Positions 1-7,799 are shown, numbered from the stretch's first letter. The stretch: DNA of 15,000 bases from Deinococcus carri (GCF_039545055.1 NZ_BAABRP010000002.1:115001-130000); one strand, 5' to 3'. Translations and numbers: made by a program. Notes: generated from the sequence alone by a model not told the origin.

Positions 1-3000
1 GCCGCCCCTGGGTGGCAGCGTTCTGCGGCCCGGAGGCGGCGGCAGGGCTGGGGCAACTGCAGGAAAACGACCGTGCGGCCCTGCGAAAACTTCTGGACAT
101 GGCTGAGGGGGTGAGCCGCGACGTCCAGGCTCTCCGGACCGAGGGAATTCATCTCTCGGCCGATACGCAAACCCAGTTGCTGGACGGCTTCAGGCAGCAG
201 GTTCTCCCCCATCTCGCGCCCCAGCCGGTCAGCACCGACGACGATCCCTTGAGCCGGGAACTGGACCTCCTGCGCAGCTTCCTGAATGCGGGTGCAGTCG
301 AGGCCGCCCAAGCCAAACTCGGTGAGCTGCGCCCACAAGCAGAGGCGGCCTCCCCGCGGCAGCACGCCCGACTCCTCCGTCTGGCGGGCGCCCTGCATTA
401 CCACCAGGAGCACCATGCGGCAGCCGCGGACTGCTACCTCCGCGCCTTCGACCTGGATGACCAGTCCGATTCCGCCCTGCTCTATAAGGGTCTCGGCCAC
501 CTGCTCAAGGATGAACCCCACCTGGCGCTGGGCTATCTCGACCTGGCCCGGCGGCGCGCTCCCGAGCGGGAGGACATCCTCGCCATGTACGCCGTGGCAC
601 TGCACCTGCTGGGCCGCACGGCGGAGTTTGACGCCCTGGAAGCGACCCTGGTGCCCGAGCAGGTGGAGTTCGGTGCCGCCTGTGCCCGGCAGCACATGCT
701 GCAAAAGGACACCGCGCGGATGCGCCAGGTCCTGGCGGTGCTGAACTCCGGCCCCCACGCCGCTGAGCCGCACGTGCGGTTGCTGAACGCCAAGGCCATC
801 CTCCAGGAGATCATGGCCGCAAACGCCCGCGTCCACGGCGACCTGCGCACGAGGAAGGTCCTCGCCAACCCGGAGACGCCCGTCGCGCTGGCGCACCTGG
901 ACGCGGCGGTCGAGGCCTTTCGCAACCCGAAGCACCTCCTGGCCCTGCGCCTGGAAGCCCTGAATGCCCGCCAGGTGTTGCTGAGCCTGTTGGGTGAGGA
1001 CCGCCGCAGCCTGGACGACGGGTTGGCAGCGCTCCGGCTGGACCGTGATCAGACGGGTGTCCTGTTCGACGTCGCCCTGGTCTATCTCAAGCTCGACCGC
1101 CCACAGGACGCGCTGCGCCTTCTGGACGAGTACGGCGAGGCGGTGCTGGACGAGGTGCGCCCGGCCCGCGCCATCTTCGCGGCTGCGTCACGCCGCGCGG
1201 GTGACCCGGAGCGGGCGCTGGAGCTCGTGGCTCCTTTGCAGGCGGACGCGGACGTGGACCGGCGAGTGGAAGCTCTGGAGGAGCGGGTACGTGCCCTGAT
1301 CGAACTCAAGCGGCTGCCGGAGGCCCGGGCGGCCGTCGAGGTGGAGACGGCCAGACACGCTGGCGTGGAACTGTGCCGGGCCCTGGTGGAAACCGCCGCT
1401 GGGGACGACGGGGCGACCCGTGCCGCGTATCAGGAGGCCCTGACGCTGGCCGCGGATTTCGAGCGGACGCAGATCGCGTTTCAGTACGCGGAGTACCTGC
1501 GGCAGCAGGATGACCGGAAGGGCGCGGCGGACCTCATGCTGCCCGTGAGCTTGGAGACCTTGCCCAGCACCTGGCTGGAGCTCGCGATCGAGACCCTGTA
1601 CGCCGGCGGGCAGTCGGAAGCGGCGCGGGCAGCGTTGCGGGAGCGACGTGCCCGGGGCGAACCGGAACGGCGGTCGACCTGCGCGGTGGAGGCCCACCTG
1701 GCCACCGTGGAGGGGGACCTGGCCAGCGCCATCGCCCTGTACGAAAGCATGCTGCGGCGCTGGCCGGGTCACGCCCGGACCCTGGTGGAGGCCGCCGCCG
1801 CCTACAGCCGCCTGGGCAACCGGGCACGCGTGCAGGCGCTCCTCGAGCAGGTTCTTCCCTTGAAAGAGGTGGCGTACCCGACCCTGCAGCAGGGCGCGGA
1901 GGTCGCCCGGAACATGAACCTGGGACCCCTGGCGCGGACCCTGGGGTACCGGGCACTCCGTCTCGGTTTTGACGATGAGGAGACGCATGTGCAGTTCTTC
2001 AACGTCATCCAGGCCTTCCCCGACCAGCAGACGTACCGGCTGGTGAAGCCGGAAACCGCCGTGGAGCTTCGTGCGCCGGACCGGGATCCCTGGTGGGTGG
2101 TCTTGACCGCTGACCCTGATCCTCAACGCTCCCGGGGGGAGTACGCCCTGAACGATCCGCTGGCCGGACTGCTGCTCGGGCAACCGGTCGGGGCGACCGT
2201 GACGCTGCCGTCAAGCGAGGCGTACATGATCCAGCAGGTGGTCTCGAAGTACACGAACGCGGAGCGGGTGTGGTTGCAGGAGGGCCGGCAACTCTTCCCG
2301 ACGTCGGAACGCGTCCGGGTCATGCGGGCGCGTGACCTCGAAGTGCTGCCCAGTGGGGTCTGGGACATGCTCAAGGCCAAGCATGATCAGGGCGAGATCC
2401 TGATGCGTCTGGTCCGCGAGCACCACTTTCCCATCGCGCTTCTTCACCTGGGCCGGCGGGAGGCCGAGGTGCGCTTCTGGGACTATTCTTTGGAGCGCCA
2501 CGCGGAGTTCATGGTGAACGCCCTGGACGAGGGGGATGACCAGGTGGCAGCCCAGGCAGCGAACTCACCAGATTTGGTTCTGCACAGCAGCGCCCTCGCA
2601 GTCCTCACCCATGCCCGCTGCTTGCGGCGCCTGCTGGAGAAGCGCACGCTTCTGGTCACCCGGCAGACGCTCGACGACCTGAACCGCGCCGTGAGGGACG
2701 CCCGTGTCGAAGTGGCCAAGGCCCCCCGCCTGAGCCTGTATTACGCGGGGGGCCGGCTGGTGTACGAGGAAGAACCGCGCGAGGTGGCCCAAGCCCGCCT
2801 CAAACGTCTGGAGTCGCTGGCGCACACGGTCAGGACGCGCGCAAAGATCATCCCGGTGATGGGCATCCTGGACTTCTACGACCAGCACGACGGGTGGGAG
2901 GACCTCCTGCCGACCGTGTCCACCTTTCTGGCCGCGCGGCAGCGGAAGGTGCCGGTTCTCTGCGACGACCTGAATCTGGTGCGCCTGGCAAGGATCGGCC

Positions 3001-3518
3001 TGTTCGGGCCACCTGTCGTGGGAACGACTTCGGTGCTCTTGATGGACCAGTTGCAGAGGCAGGGGGTGTGGACCGCCGCACAGCACACGGAGGCGGTCCT
3101 GAACTTTGCGGCGATTCAGCAGACGGTCCTGCCCGGCGTCACGAAGGAGATGTTGCCCGCTCTGTTCGCCCGTGAGCACTTGACGTTCGGGTGGGCGACG
3201 GCAGGCGTGGTCCGCAGTCTGACCTACGAGTCACTCACAGTGAATGCTGTGGCCACGAACGTCGCGCTGCTTGCGAAATATGCGTTCGTGGAATCACCGC
3301 TCGATATGACGCGCGAACGGTGGTTCCGTCAGGTGCTGGACTGGGCGCGGGAGAACCGGAACCTCTTTGACCTTAGGCCCGCTTTGCAGCGGGCCCTGCG
3401 AGAGGCAATGGACTTGATGCCCCTCCAATTGCATCTTGCGCTGGACGTCTTCGAGCGTTGGTGGGAAGGTGCTTGGGCTGCCTCCGGAGGACAGCCTTTG
3501 ACCGATGTGCCGGCTTGA
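1..3518 (+). CDS. TPR / GreAB-C-like / PIN domain protein, predicted conflict (defence) effector, 5' end outside window
   Basis: The frame is open to the window edge, so the N-terminus is probably missing; the first in-window start is GTG at 12, and residues are numbered from it (1168 aa). Residues about 90-690 are amphipathic helix pairs of TPR type, for example 136-186, 339-377 and 567-615. Residues about 696-755 resemble the C-terminal domain of GreA/GreB: a GEYALNDPLAG stretch at 709 is followed by a basic beta-rich segment. Residues about 850-1090 look like a PIN nuclease fold: hydrophobic strand plus SSAL near 859, TLDDL at 886-890, VLCDDLNL around 985 and GTTSVLL at 1004. This domain order matches the TPR-GreAB-C-PIN proteins described in comparative-genomic surveys of prokaryotic conflict systems, where PIN is thought to cut RNA; that is recalled knowledge, not a search. 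The expected first catalytic Asp of PIN is His858. Partner genes would lie upstream, outside the window. Domain calls are confident for TPR, good for PIN and moderate for GreAB-C. Confidence 0.82.
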   Translation, partial: RPWVAAFCGPEAAAGLGQLQENDRAALRKLLDMAEGVSRDVQALRTEGIHLSADTQTQLLDGFRQQVLPHLAPQPVSTDDDPLSRELDLLRSFLNAGAVEAAQAKLGELRPQAEAASPRQHARLLRLAGALHYHQEHHAAAADCYLRAFDLDDQSDSALLYKGLGHLLKDEPHLALGYLDLARRRAPEREDILAMYAVALHLLGRTAEFDALEATLVPEQVEFGAACARQHMLQKDTARMRQVLAVLNSGPHAAEPHVRLLNAKAILQEIMAANARVHGDLRTRKVLANPETPVALAHLDAAVEAFRNPKHLLALRLEALNARQVLLSLLGEDRRSLDDGLAALRLDRDQTGVLFDVALVYLKLDRPQDALRLLDEYGEAVLDEVRPARAIFAAASRRAGDPERALELVAPLQADADVDRRVEALEERVRALIELKRLPEARAAVEVETARHAGVELCRALVETAAGDDGATRAAYQEALTLAADFERTQIAFQYAEYLRQQDDRKGAADLMLPVSLETLPSTWLELAIETLYAGGQSEAARAALRERRARGEPERRSTCAVEAHLATVEGDLASAIALYESMLRRWPGHARTLVEAAAAYSRLGNRARVQALLEQVLPLKEVAYPTLQQGAEVARNMNLGPLARTLGYRALRLGFDDEETHVQFFNVIQAFPDQQTYRLVKPETAVELRAPDRDPWWVVLTADPDPQRSRGEYALNDPLAGLLLGQPVGATVTLPSSEAYMIQQVVSKYTNAERVWLQEGRQLFPTSERVRVMRARDLEVLPSGVWDMLKAKHDQGEILMRLVREHHFPIALLHLGRREAEVRFWDYSLERHAEFMVNALDEGDDQVAAQAANSPDLVLHSSALAVLTHARCLRRLLEKRTLLVTRQTLDDLNRAVRDARVEVAKAPRLSLYYAGGRLVYEEEPREVAQARLKRLESLAHTVRTRAKIIPVMGILDFYDQHDGWEDLLPTVSTFLAARQRKVPVLCDDLNLVRLARIGLFGPPVVGTTSVLLMDQLQRQGVWTAAQHTEAVLNFAAIQQTVLPGVTKEMLPALFAREHLTFGWATAGVVRSLTYESLTVNAVATNVALLAKYAFVESPLDMTRERWFRQVLDWARENRNLFDLRPALQRALREAMDLMPLQLHLALDVFERWWEGAWAASGGQPLTDVPA

Positions 3519-3558
3519 CCTGTGGGGCGTTGGCCGTCTGGAGCGGGCAACCACTGAT

Positions 3559-3561
3559 TCA
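3559..3561. repeat. Target site duplication (TCA), left copy of IS5-family element
   Basis: TCA directly precedes the left inverted repeat, and the same TCA follows the right inverted repeat at 4687-4689. A 3-bp TNA duplication is the known pattern of the IS1031 group within IS5. Confidence 0.75.
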
Positions 3562-3579
3562 AGACTTGTTGCGCAGTAG
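3562..3579 (+). repeat. Left terminal inverted repeat of IS5-family element
   Basis: 18 bp, identical to the reverse complement of 4669-4686; it is the expected transposase binding and cleavage end. Confidence 0.9.
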
Positions 3580-3603
3580 GGGCGGAAGCAGGTAGGTTCA
3601 GGA

Positions 3604-4614
3604 GTGTTGCGGCTGGAGAAGCTGAAGTCCCGAGCGCGTTCCTTCGAGCGGCTAGTGGGATTGACTCCCGCAGAGTTCGACCAGCTCCTGCTCGAACTGG
3701 AGCCGTTATGGGAGCAGGCTCACCGCCGCTCCCTGCTGCGCGCCGGACGGGTGAGGCGCATTGGTGCGGGCAACACCTTCAAGCTGGACCTGGGCCAGCG
3801 GCTCCTGGTCACGCTGCTCTATCTGCGCCAGTACTTCACCTTGCACGTCCTGGGCATCCTGTTTGACCTGGACCCAGCAAACGTCTGCCGGAACATCCAG
3901 GCTTTGCTGCCCGTCCTGGAGCAGGCGTTGCCTGCTCCTCTGCGTCCGCGGACACTCCAGGCCAAGCCGGACGAAGCTCCCGGCAAAGAGGGCAGGAAGC
4001 CGAGGAAGATTCGCTCGCTGGAGGAATTCCTGGAGGTGTTCCCCGAGCTGACCGACGTTGTGATAGACGGCACCGAGCAGCCCCGGGGCCAGCCGAAAGT
4101 GAAGAAGGGCCAGAAGCCGGGCAAGAAAGCGGTGGGGCGGCCCAAGGACAAGAAGCGTTTCTATAGCATCAAGCAGGGGACGCACACCCTCAAAACGCAG
4201 GTGGCGGTCACGCCCGAAGGCCAGATTGTTCACCTGAGTGCGACCGCTGGCGGTCGCACCCACGACATGAAGGTGCTACGACGTTCCCGGCTGATGACTC
4301 GGCTTTCCAAGCATGTCCGGGTGTGGGGGGACCACGGGTATACCGGAATGGAGAAGGTCTACCCTGAGCGGGAGACCATTGTGCCTGCCAAACGCCCGAA
4401 GAAAGGCAAGTTGAGCGAGGAGCAACGTGAACTCAACCGCCTGATCTCCAAAGTGCGAATCACCGCCGAGAATGCCATCAACCGGATCAAGAAGTTCCGC
4501 GCCTGCAAGGAGTTCTTTAGAAACCAGCCCTCACGGCACGGCGTGATTTGGGGCTGCGTCACCGGACTCGTCAACCTCCGCTGGCAACGCCGTCTCCACC
4601 TCCCTACCCTCTGA
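3604..4614 (+). CDS. IS5-family transposase (DDE superfamily)
   Basis: This 336-residue protein cuts and joins the ends of its own IS. Residues about 15-110 form a helical, HTH-like DNA-binding region. The catalytic domain follows, with the DDE triad visible as D155 (in VVIDGTEQP), D243 (in VWGDHGYTG) and E289 (in [13 protein letters not shown], the usual E-x-x-x-x-R/K context). The segment at 160-190 is very basic, as expected for DNA contact. Length and motifs fit IS5 transposases with a DDE_Tnp_4-type catalytic domain. The start is GTG at 3604; TTG at 3607 is an alternative because the AGGAG at 3600-3604 sits too close to GTG. No frameshift or internal stop is seen, so the protein is probably active. 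Confidence 0.93.
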   Translation: MLRLEKLKSRARSFERLVGLTPAEFDQLLLELEPLWEQAHRRSLLRAGRVRRIGAGNTFKLDLGQRLLVTLLYLRQYFTLHVLGILFDLDPANVCRNIQALLPVLEQALPAPLRPRTLQAKPDEAPGKEGRKPRKIRSLEEFLEVFPELTDVVIDGTEQPRGQPKVKKGQKPGKKAVGRPKDKKRFYSIKQGTHTLKTQVAVTPEGQIVHLSATAGGRTHDMKVLRRSRLMTRLSKHVRVWGDHGYTGMEKVYPERETIVPAKRPKKGKLSEEQRELNRLISKVRITAENAINRIKKFRACKEFFRNQPSRHGVIWGCVTGLVNLRWQRRLHLPTL

Positions 4615-4624
4615 AGGCAGAGGT

Positions 4625-4663
4625 AGGGCAGCGGGGTGACGTGTACCGTCACCCCGCTGCCCT
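4625..4663 (+). terminator. Stem-loop after IS5 transposase, probable terminator
   Basis: A perfect 17-bp GC-rich stem (4625-4641 with 4647-4663) has a 5-nt loop and a short TTT after it. It begins 10 bp after the transposase stop, inside the right end of the IS. The T-tract is weak, so it may act as a terminator or as a barrier to transcription entering the IS from either side. Confidence 0.6.
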
Positions 4664-4668
4664 TTCAG

Positions 4669-4686
4669 CTACTGCGCAACAAGTCT
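4669..4686 (-). repeat. Right terminal inverted repeat of IS5-family element
   Basis: 18 bp, the perfect reverse complement of 3562-3579, followed by TCA at 4687-4689. Confidence 0.9.
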
Positions 4687-4689
4687 TCA
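4687..4689. repeat. Target site duplication (TCA), right copy of IS5-family element
   Basis: It matches the TCA at 3559-3561. Removing the IS and one TCA copy rejoins a short intergenic spacer with a weak CCACT/AGTGG inverted repeat around the insertion point. Confidence 0.75.
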
Positions 4690-4723
4690 GAACCAAGTGG
4701 CTGGAGCGTGTGTTTCTCACACT

Positions 4724-5236
4724 TCAGTTGTAGAGGTGGCGGTTGAGTTCGGCCGTGTAGCGCGCCAACTCCTGGGGTGAGGCGACCTGGCGGGCGGCCG
4801 CCACCCGCTCCTCCAGCACCTCGCGCCCGAAGGGATCGATGGGGAGGTACGGATTGGCGAGCAGGATGACGCGCTTGAGGTCGCCCTGAGTCTGGTGGTG
4901 AACCATCTGATGCCGCAGCTCGAAGGTCAAGGCAAGCAGCACCTCCTCGCGTTTGTGCTGCACCCAGGCCGAATCCTCCACCCCCGGCAGGAAGGGACCC
5001 CGGTAGAGGGCGAGCGCCCACGCGATCTCCCCTCGGGCCACGGCCTCGGCCACCTGGGTCACGTCCAGGTCCACCTGGACGAGGTGACCCAGCCGGTACC
5101 TTGGGGCGTTGTGCGGCCCCTCGAAGACCACGATGTCGCACCCGAGTTTCTGGCGGAGGTCGTGAATGGCTGCCCGGATGACATGGAAGGCATACGACAG
5201 GGTGATCCACCTGTTACTCGCGCGGTCACGACAGGT
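4724..5236 (-). pseudogene. 3' remnant of SARP/AfsR-type regulator: end of winged helix plus BTAD domain
   Basis: The minus frame ending at 4724 reads as a bacterial transcriptional activator domain (BTAD). Landmarks are a YRGPFLPGVEDSAWVQHKRE stretch, helical LRHQM and a PYLPIDPFGREVLEE segment, all typical of the TPR-like BTAD of SARP regulators. Upstream in the same frame (to about 5236), HVIRAAIHDLRQKLG followed by RYRLG resembles the last helix and wing of a SARP winged-helix DNA-binding domain. The first GTG in frame is at 5131, inside the domain. Continuing upstream, similarity ends near 5236 and a stop follows near 5309. A functional SARP needs the full winged helix (about 90 residues), so this is best read as a 5'-truncated gene. 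A short expressed BTAD-only protein from 5131 (135 aa) is possible but less likely. The 3' end appears complete. Confidence 0.7.
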
Positions 5237-5264
5237 GCTGACGCTGCAGGCAGAGGAGGAGGCG

Positions 5265-5637
5265 CGCCACGTACCCGCCCGTCCGCCCGGACCTGGAGGG
5301 TCACCTGCCCTTCCTCAACTGGCAGGGAGGGCGGCTGCACGAGCTGCTGCTTGACGTCGTGCAGGTGGTTGCGCCCGCTCGTTCCGGATGGGCTGCGCCT
5401 GCGATCAATTCCCTCGCGCGCGGTGCGGTCCGCCGCAAGCTGGGCTTGCTTCTGCCGCAGCTGGTCGTCCCACAAGCGGTCCTCGTCGATCAGACCCTCC
5501 CCGACCCGTCGCTTCCCGCTGGCGAGTTCCTGCATCGCTTGCGTCACCAGTTTGCCTGACTCCGTGGGTTGCTGGGGGGAGAGCACGCTCGGCGTCCCAT
5601 GCGCAGTTGCAGGGCGCGCTCGCGACCACCGTGGCAA
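5265..5637 (-). pseudogene. Possible coding relic of unknown origin
   Basis: A minus-strand frame here has high GC at third codon positions and a protein-like, charged helical stretch (around 5400-5550: GKRRVGEGLIDEDRLWDDQL). It runs out of frame with the BTAD remnant downstream and into proline/alanine-rich sequence with no recognisable fold. I do not recognise the protein. It could be the 3' part of a lost gene, or the frameshifted upstream part of the SARP gene, although the sequence does not look like a SARP N-terminus. Roughly 5640-5760 shows nothing coding on either strand. Confidence 0.3.
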
Positions 5638-5761
5638 GCCAGTGCTTGCTGCCGGTCAAGGTGCTTCTGCGCCGTGCCGGGGCGCCGTGCAGGGACTGTC
5701 AGGCAGCTTCACCCAGCGCTCCAGTACTGCCCCGTGCCAAGCTGGCGCTCTCGGCTGGGCC

Positions 5762-6718
5762 TTACCCCCCCTTGAGGGACAAGCCCAGCACGTCGCAGGG
5801 CGCGCTCTCCAGATCCTGATCGACCCCCAGGTAAACTTCCGTGGTCTGGATGCTGGCGTGCCCCAAGGAGAGCTGAATCTGGTCGATCGGGGCCCCGCCC
5901 TTGTGCGCCAGCTTGGCAAAGGTGCGGCGCAGGTCGTGGGGGGCGAGCCGCACGCCCTCCAGGTCCTCTGGGGTGAGGTGATCGTGCCCGAGCTGGCGGC
6001 CATACTTGCGCACGATCAGGGCCACCGCCTCGTGGGAGAGCCGCTGGCGAGCCAGGACGTGCTCCCCCCGGGGTGCCGTCGGGCGGAAGACGTGCCCGGT
6101 GGACAAGCCCGCCGTGCGGGTCCAGGCGTCCACCGCCGCCTTGCACCAGGCGGGCATCGGCACGGTTCTGGTTCTGCCATGCTTCCCGGTGAGATCAAGG
6201 ATCACCCAGCGCCCCTCCCGCTGCTGAAGGTGGGCGAAAGTCAGGCCGACGAGTTCCGAGCGCCGCAGCCCGCACCCGAGCAGGACGGCGAGGATGGCCC
6301 GGTCGCGCAGGCCCCGCAGCGTCGTGGTATCCGGCGCGAGGAGCAGGGCCTGGGCCTGGGCCTTGCTGAGCCAGGTGCCGCTTCGCCGTCCCTGCTGCTT
6401 GACGCCCTTCACCCGCGCGATGGTCTCCGCCTCGAAGGCCCCGAGCAGCCCATTGTCGGCGGCCTCACGCACCAGCTTGCGGAGGGCCGAGAGCCGGACA
6501 TTGATGCTGGAAGGGGAGAGGCCCTGCTCGACGAGCAGCGCCACGTGGCGCTGCACGACCGCCTTGCTGAGTGGCGGCCGTCCCTGCTCCTCCCACCAAA
6601 CGAAGAAGTCGGTCAGGGCCTTCTTGTAGGCGGCTTTGGTCAGGGGCGAGGTGACGGAATCGAGGACCAGTTGGATCGGATCGAGGGCCGCCTGGGCGGA
6701 TTGGGCAACGAGGGTCAC
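5762..6718 (-). CDS. Tyrosine-type site-specific recombinase/integrase
   Basis: The 318-residue product has a SAM-like N-terminal core-binding domain (about 16-100) and a C-terminal catalytic domain (about 115-310). The catalytic set is complete: R152 in CGLRRSEL, K179 in TGKHGRTR, H261 and R264 in HDLRRTF, H287 in LGHAS, and nucleophile Y296. Such enzymes integrate, excise or resolve DNA at short core sites; length and arrangement are close to XerC/XerD and to integrases of plasmids and islands. The GTG start at 6718 is supported by AAGGAG (6724-6729 on the plus strand, read in reverse) five bases upstream. It diverges from the gene at 6883. No tRNA or phage gene lies beside it, so whether it resolves dimers or moves an element cannot be told from the sequence. 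Confidence 0.93.
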   Translation of the reverse strand: MTLVAQSAQAALDPIQLVLDSVTSPLTKAAYKKALTDFFVWWEEQGRPPLSKAVVQRHVALLVEQGLSPSSINVRLSALRKLVREAADNGLLGAFEAETIARVKGVKQQGRRSGTWLSKAQAQALLLAPDTTTLRGLRDRAILAVLLGCGLRRSELVGLTFAHLQQREGRWVILDLTGKHGRTRTVPMPAWCKAAVDAWTRTAGLSTGHVFRPTAPRGEHVLARQRLSHEAVALIVRKYGRQLGHDHLTPEDLEGVRLAPHDLRRTFAKLAHKGGAPIDQIQLSLGHASIQTTEVYLGVDQDLESAPCDVLGLSLKGG

Positions 6719-6723
6719 GGAGG

Positions 6724-6729
6724 CTCCTT
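6724..6729 (-). promoter_or_regulatory. Ribosome binding site of the tyrosine recombinase
   Basis: AAGGAG on the minus strand, 5 nt before the GTG at 6718; it decides that start over any internal ATG. Confidence 0.8.
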
Positions 6730-6775
6730 CTCCTCGTTATCCTCTGCATTTCAACGCGCCTCTGCAAGGGGGCAG

Positions 6776-6822
6776 CGGTGAGAGATCACAAGGTCTCCCA
6801 CCGCTTCAGGGGAAGCTATACT
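6776..6822 (+). promoter_or_regulatory. Candidate promoter with overlapping inverted repeat between divergent genes
   Basis: TATACT at 6817-6822 is a good -10 match for the gene at 6883. No good -35 is present. Instead an imperfect inverted repeat (GCGGTG...CACCGC with inner GAGA...TCTC, about 6776-6805) covers that region. This would suit an operator or an activator-dependent promoter in the divergent spacer 6719-6882. It is inferred from sequence only. Confidence 0.35.
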
Positions 6823-6871
6823 GCTGTCGCGGGGCCGGAAGATGGACCGCTGGGGCGCCGTGAAGGATCGC

Positions 6872-6877
6872 AGGAGG
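6872..6877 (+). promoter_or_regulatory. Ribosome binding site deciding the start at 6883
   Basis: AGGAGG lies 5 nt before GTG 6883. The frame stays open upstream to 6778, but that part lacks a comparable site and overlaps the candidate promoter. Confidence 0.75.
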
Positions 6878-6882
6878 GTAGG

Positions 6883-7770
6883 GTGGCGCGTGAGCGGGAC
6901 AGGTTGACGTTCCTCAAGCAGTTTCCCCACGACGAACCCGGCGTGGAGGGGGCCCGGTTCTTTGCCGCGTACCTGGACTGCCTGCCGCCTGAAGCGGTGT
7001 GCGAACTGGTGGACACGGGGTTTCAGCGGCGCGCGGAAGAGCGGCGTGCGGTGCTGCGCCGGTTGAAACGCAACCTGGAGGTGGGGGTGACGCCGCGCCA
7101 CGAGAGAATGTTGGATGACGTTCTGGAGCGGCTTCCGGGGTTGCTGTACAGGCAGCAGGAGCAGGCGTATCTGTTCCTGTTTGAGTTGATGGACCTGTTG
7201 CCCGAACGGCACCGGCAGCGGACGCTGGCGTTGGCGCTGGGCTCGTCCCGCCGTGGACAGCGGGAGCGGGCGTACGGTCCGCTGCTCAAGGTCTGGGACG
7301 ACCGGTTCTCCGCTGCCCTGGTCCACAATATGGAAGTCCATGGAGACTTCGGGGCGGCGGCTGTCGCGGTGGAGTGTTGGCCGGTCGAGGAACTGTTCGC
7401 ACGCCGCGCCCTGATTGAGCCGCTGGTCCAGCGGTCCAAAGCTTTTAACCGGTTGTATTTGCGTTTGGCGTCGGTGAATCTGGACGTGATCGAGTCCCTG
7501 CGGATGACACACCCGGTGACGTACGCGGTGCTGCTGGTGCGGTTGGGGCGGGCGTTGCGTCCAGACGAAGCGCTGGCAATGTACCAGGCGAACGAGAATC
7601 CCGATGTGTCGTATCTATGGCTATGGTGTTTCGGGCGGATGGGCCTGTGGGACGTGATCGATGCCGTGCATCACCTGGAACGGACAGAGCAGCGGCATAT
7701 GGCACTGCTGCGGGCGCAAAACGGCTCAGCACTTGGGCTGGACACTTCCGTAGAGGAGGAAGGGCCATGA
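6883..7770 (+). CDS. Unrecognised all-helical (HEAT/TPR-like) protein
   Basis: A 295-residue soluble protein with no signal peptide or membrane segment and no motif I can assign to an enzyme. It is rich in Leu, Arg and Glu and reads as successive amphipathic helices throughout (for example RRLKRNLEVGV, DDVLERLPGLLYRQQEQAYL, and the LLVRLGRALRPDEALAMYQ segment), which suggests an alpha-solenoid scaffold. GTG 6883 is chosen because of the AGGAGG just upstream. It diverges from the recombinase gene and overlaps by 4 bp (ATGA) the start of a 10-codon stub with a strong ribosome binding site, so it was probably the first gene of a translationally coupled pair. It may be an accessory partner or regulator, but its role is unknown. 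Confidence 0.75.
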   Translation: MARERDRLTFLKQFPHDEPGVEGARFFAAYLDCLPPEAVCELVDTGFQRRAEERRAVLRRLKRNLEVGVTPRHERMLDDVLERLPGLLYRQQEQAYLFLFELMDLLPERHRQRTLALALGSSRRGQRERAYGPLLKVWDDRFSAALVHNMEVHGDFGAAAVAVECWPVEELFARRALIEPLVQRSKAFNRLYLRLASVNLDVIESLRMTHPVTYAVLLVRLGRALRPDEALAMYQANENPDVSYLWLWCFGRMGLWDVIDAVHHLERTEQRHMALLRAQNGSALGLDTSVEEEGP

Positions 7771-7799
7771 TGGGTTGCAGCGAGGCTCTTCAGGTATAG
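7754..7799 (+). pseudogene. Ten-codon gene stub with strong, coupled ribosome binding site
   Basis: AGGAGG at 7754-7759 sits 7 nt before ATG 7767, which overlaps the preceding stop as ATGA: classic translational coupling. The frame reads MMGCSEALQV and stops at 7797-7799. Such a good start for only ten codons suggests that a second operon gene began here and was lost by deletion or frameshift. A functional micropeptide cannot be excluded. Confidence 0.4.

Larger units (their letters stand above)
3562..4686 (+). mobile_element. Complete IS5-family insertion sequence (1125 bp)
   Basis: The element is bounded by perfect 18-bp terminal inverted repeats, AGACTTGTTGCGCAGTAG at 3562-3579 and its reverse complement at 4669-4686, and flanked by a TCA direct repeat on both sides. 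It holds one intact transposase gene and a 17-bp stem-loop before the right end. Intact gene, perfect ends and intact target duplication suggest recent insertion. It landed between two convergent genes (the TPR-PIN gene and the BTAD remnant) without breaking either. Assignment to the IS1031 group rests on the TNA-type duplication and is less certain than the family call. Confidence 0.92.

Noticed and set aside
1188..2183. Minus-strand open frame of 331 codons inside the TPR protein gene
   Set aside because: The product is a compositionally biased Gly/Arg/His/Gln sequence; the plus frame carries clear TPR helices.
4238..4259. Perfect 10-bp inverted repeat with 2-nt loop in the IS5 transposase gene
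   Set aside because: It lies in well-conserved catalytic coding sequence (ATAGGRTHD) and is readily explained by GC-rich codons; no regulatory setting.
4708..4722. GTGTG/CACAC mini-hairpin after the BTAD remnant
   Set aside because: Only five base pairs and no T-tract; not enough to call a terminator.
4895..6781. Long plus-strand open frame (about 628 codons) opposite the BTAD remnant and the recombinase
   Set aside because: Its translation is rich in Gly, Pro, Arg and Ala with no recognisable domain, and it is the antisense of a recombinase with a complete catalytic set. Long antisense frames are common in GC-rich DNA.
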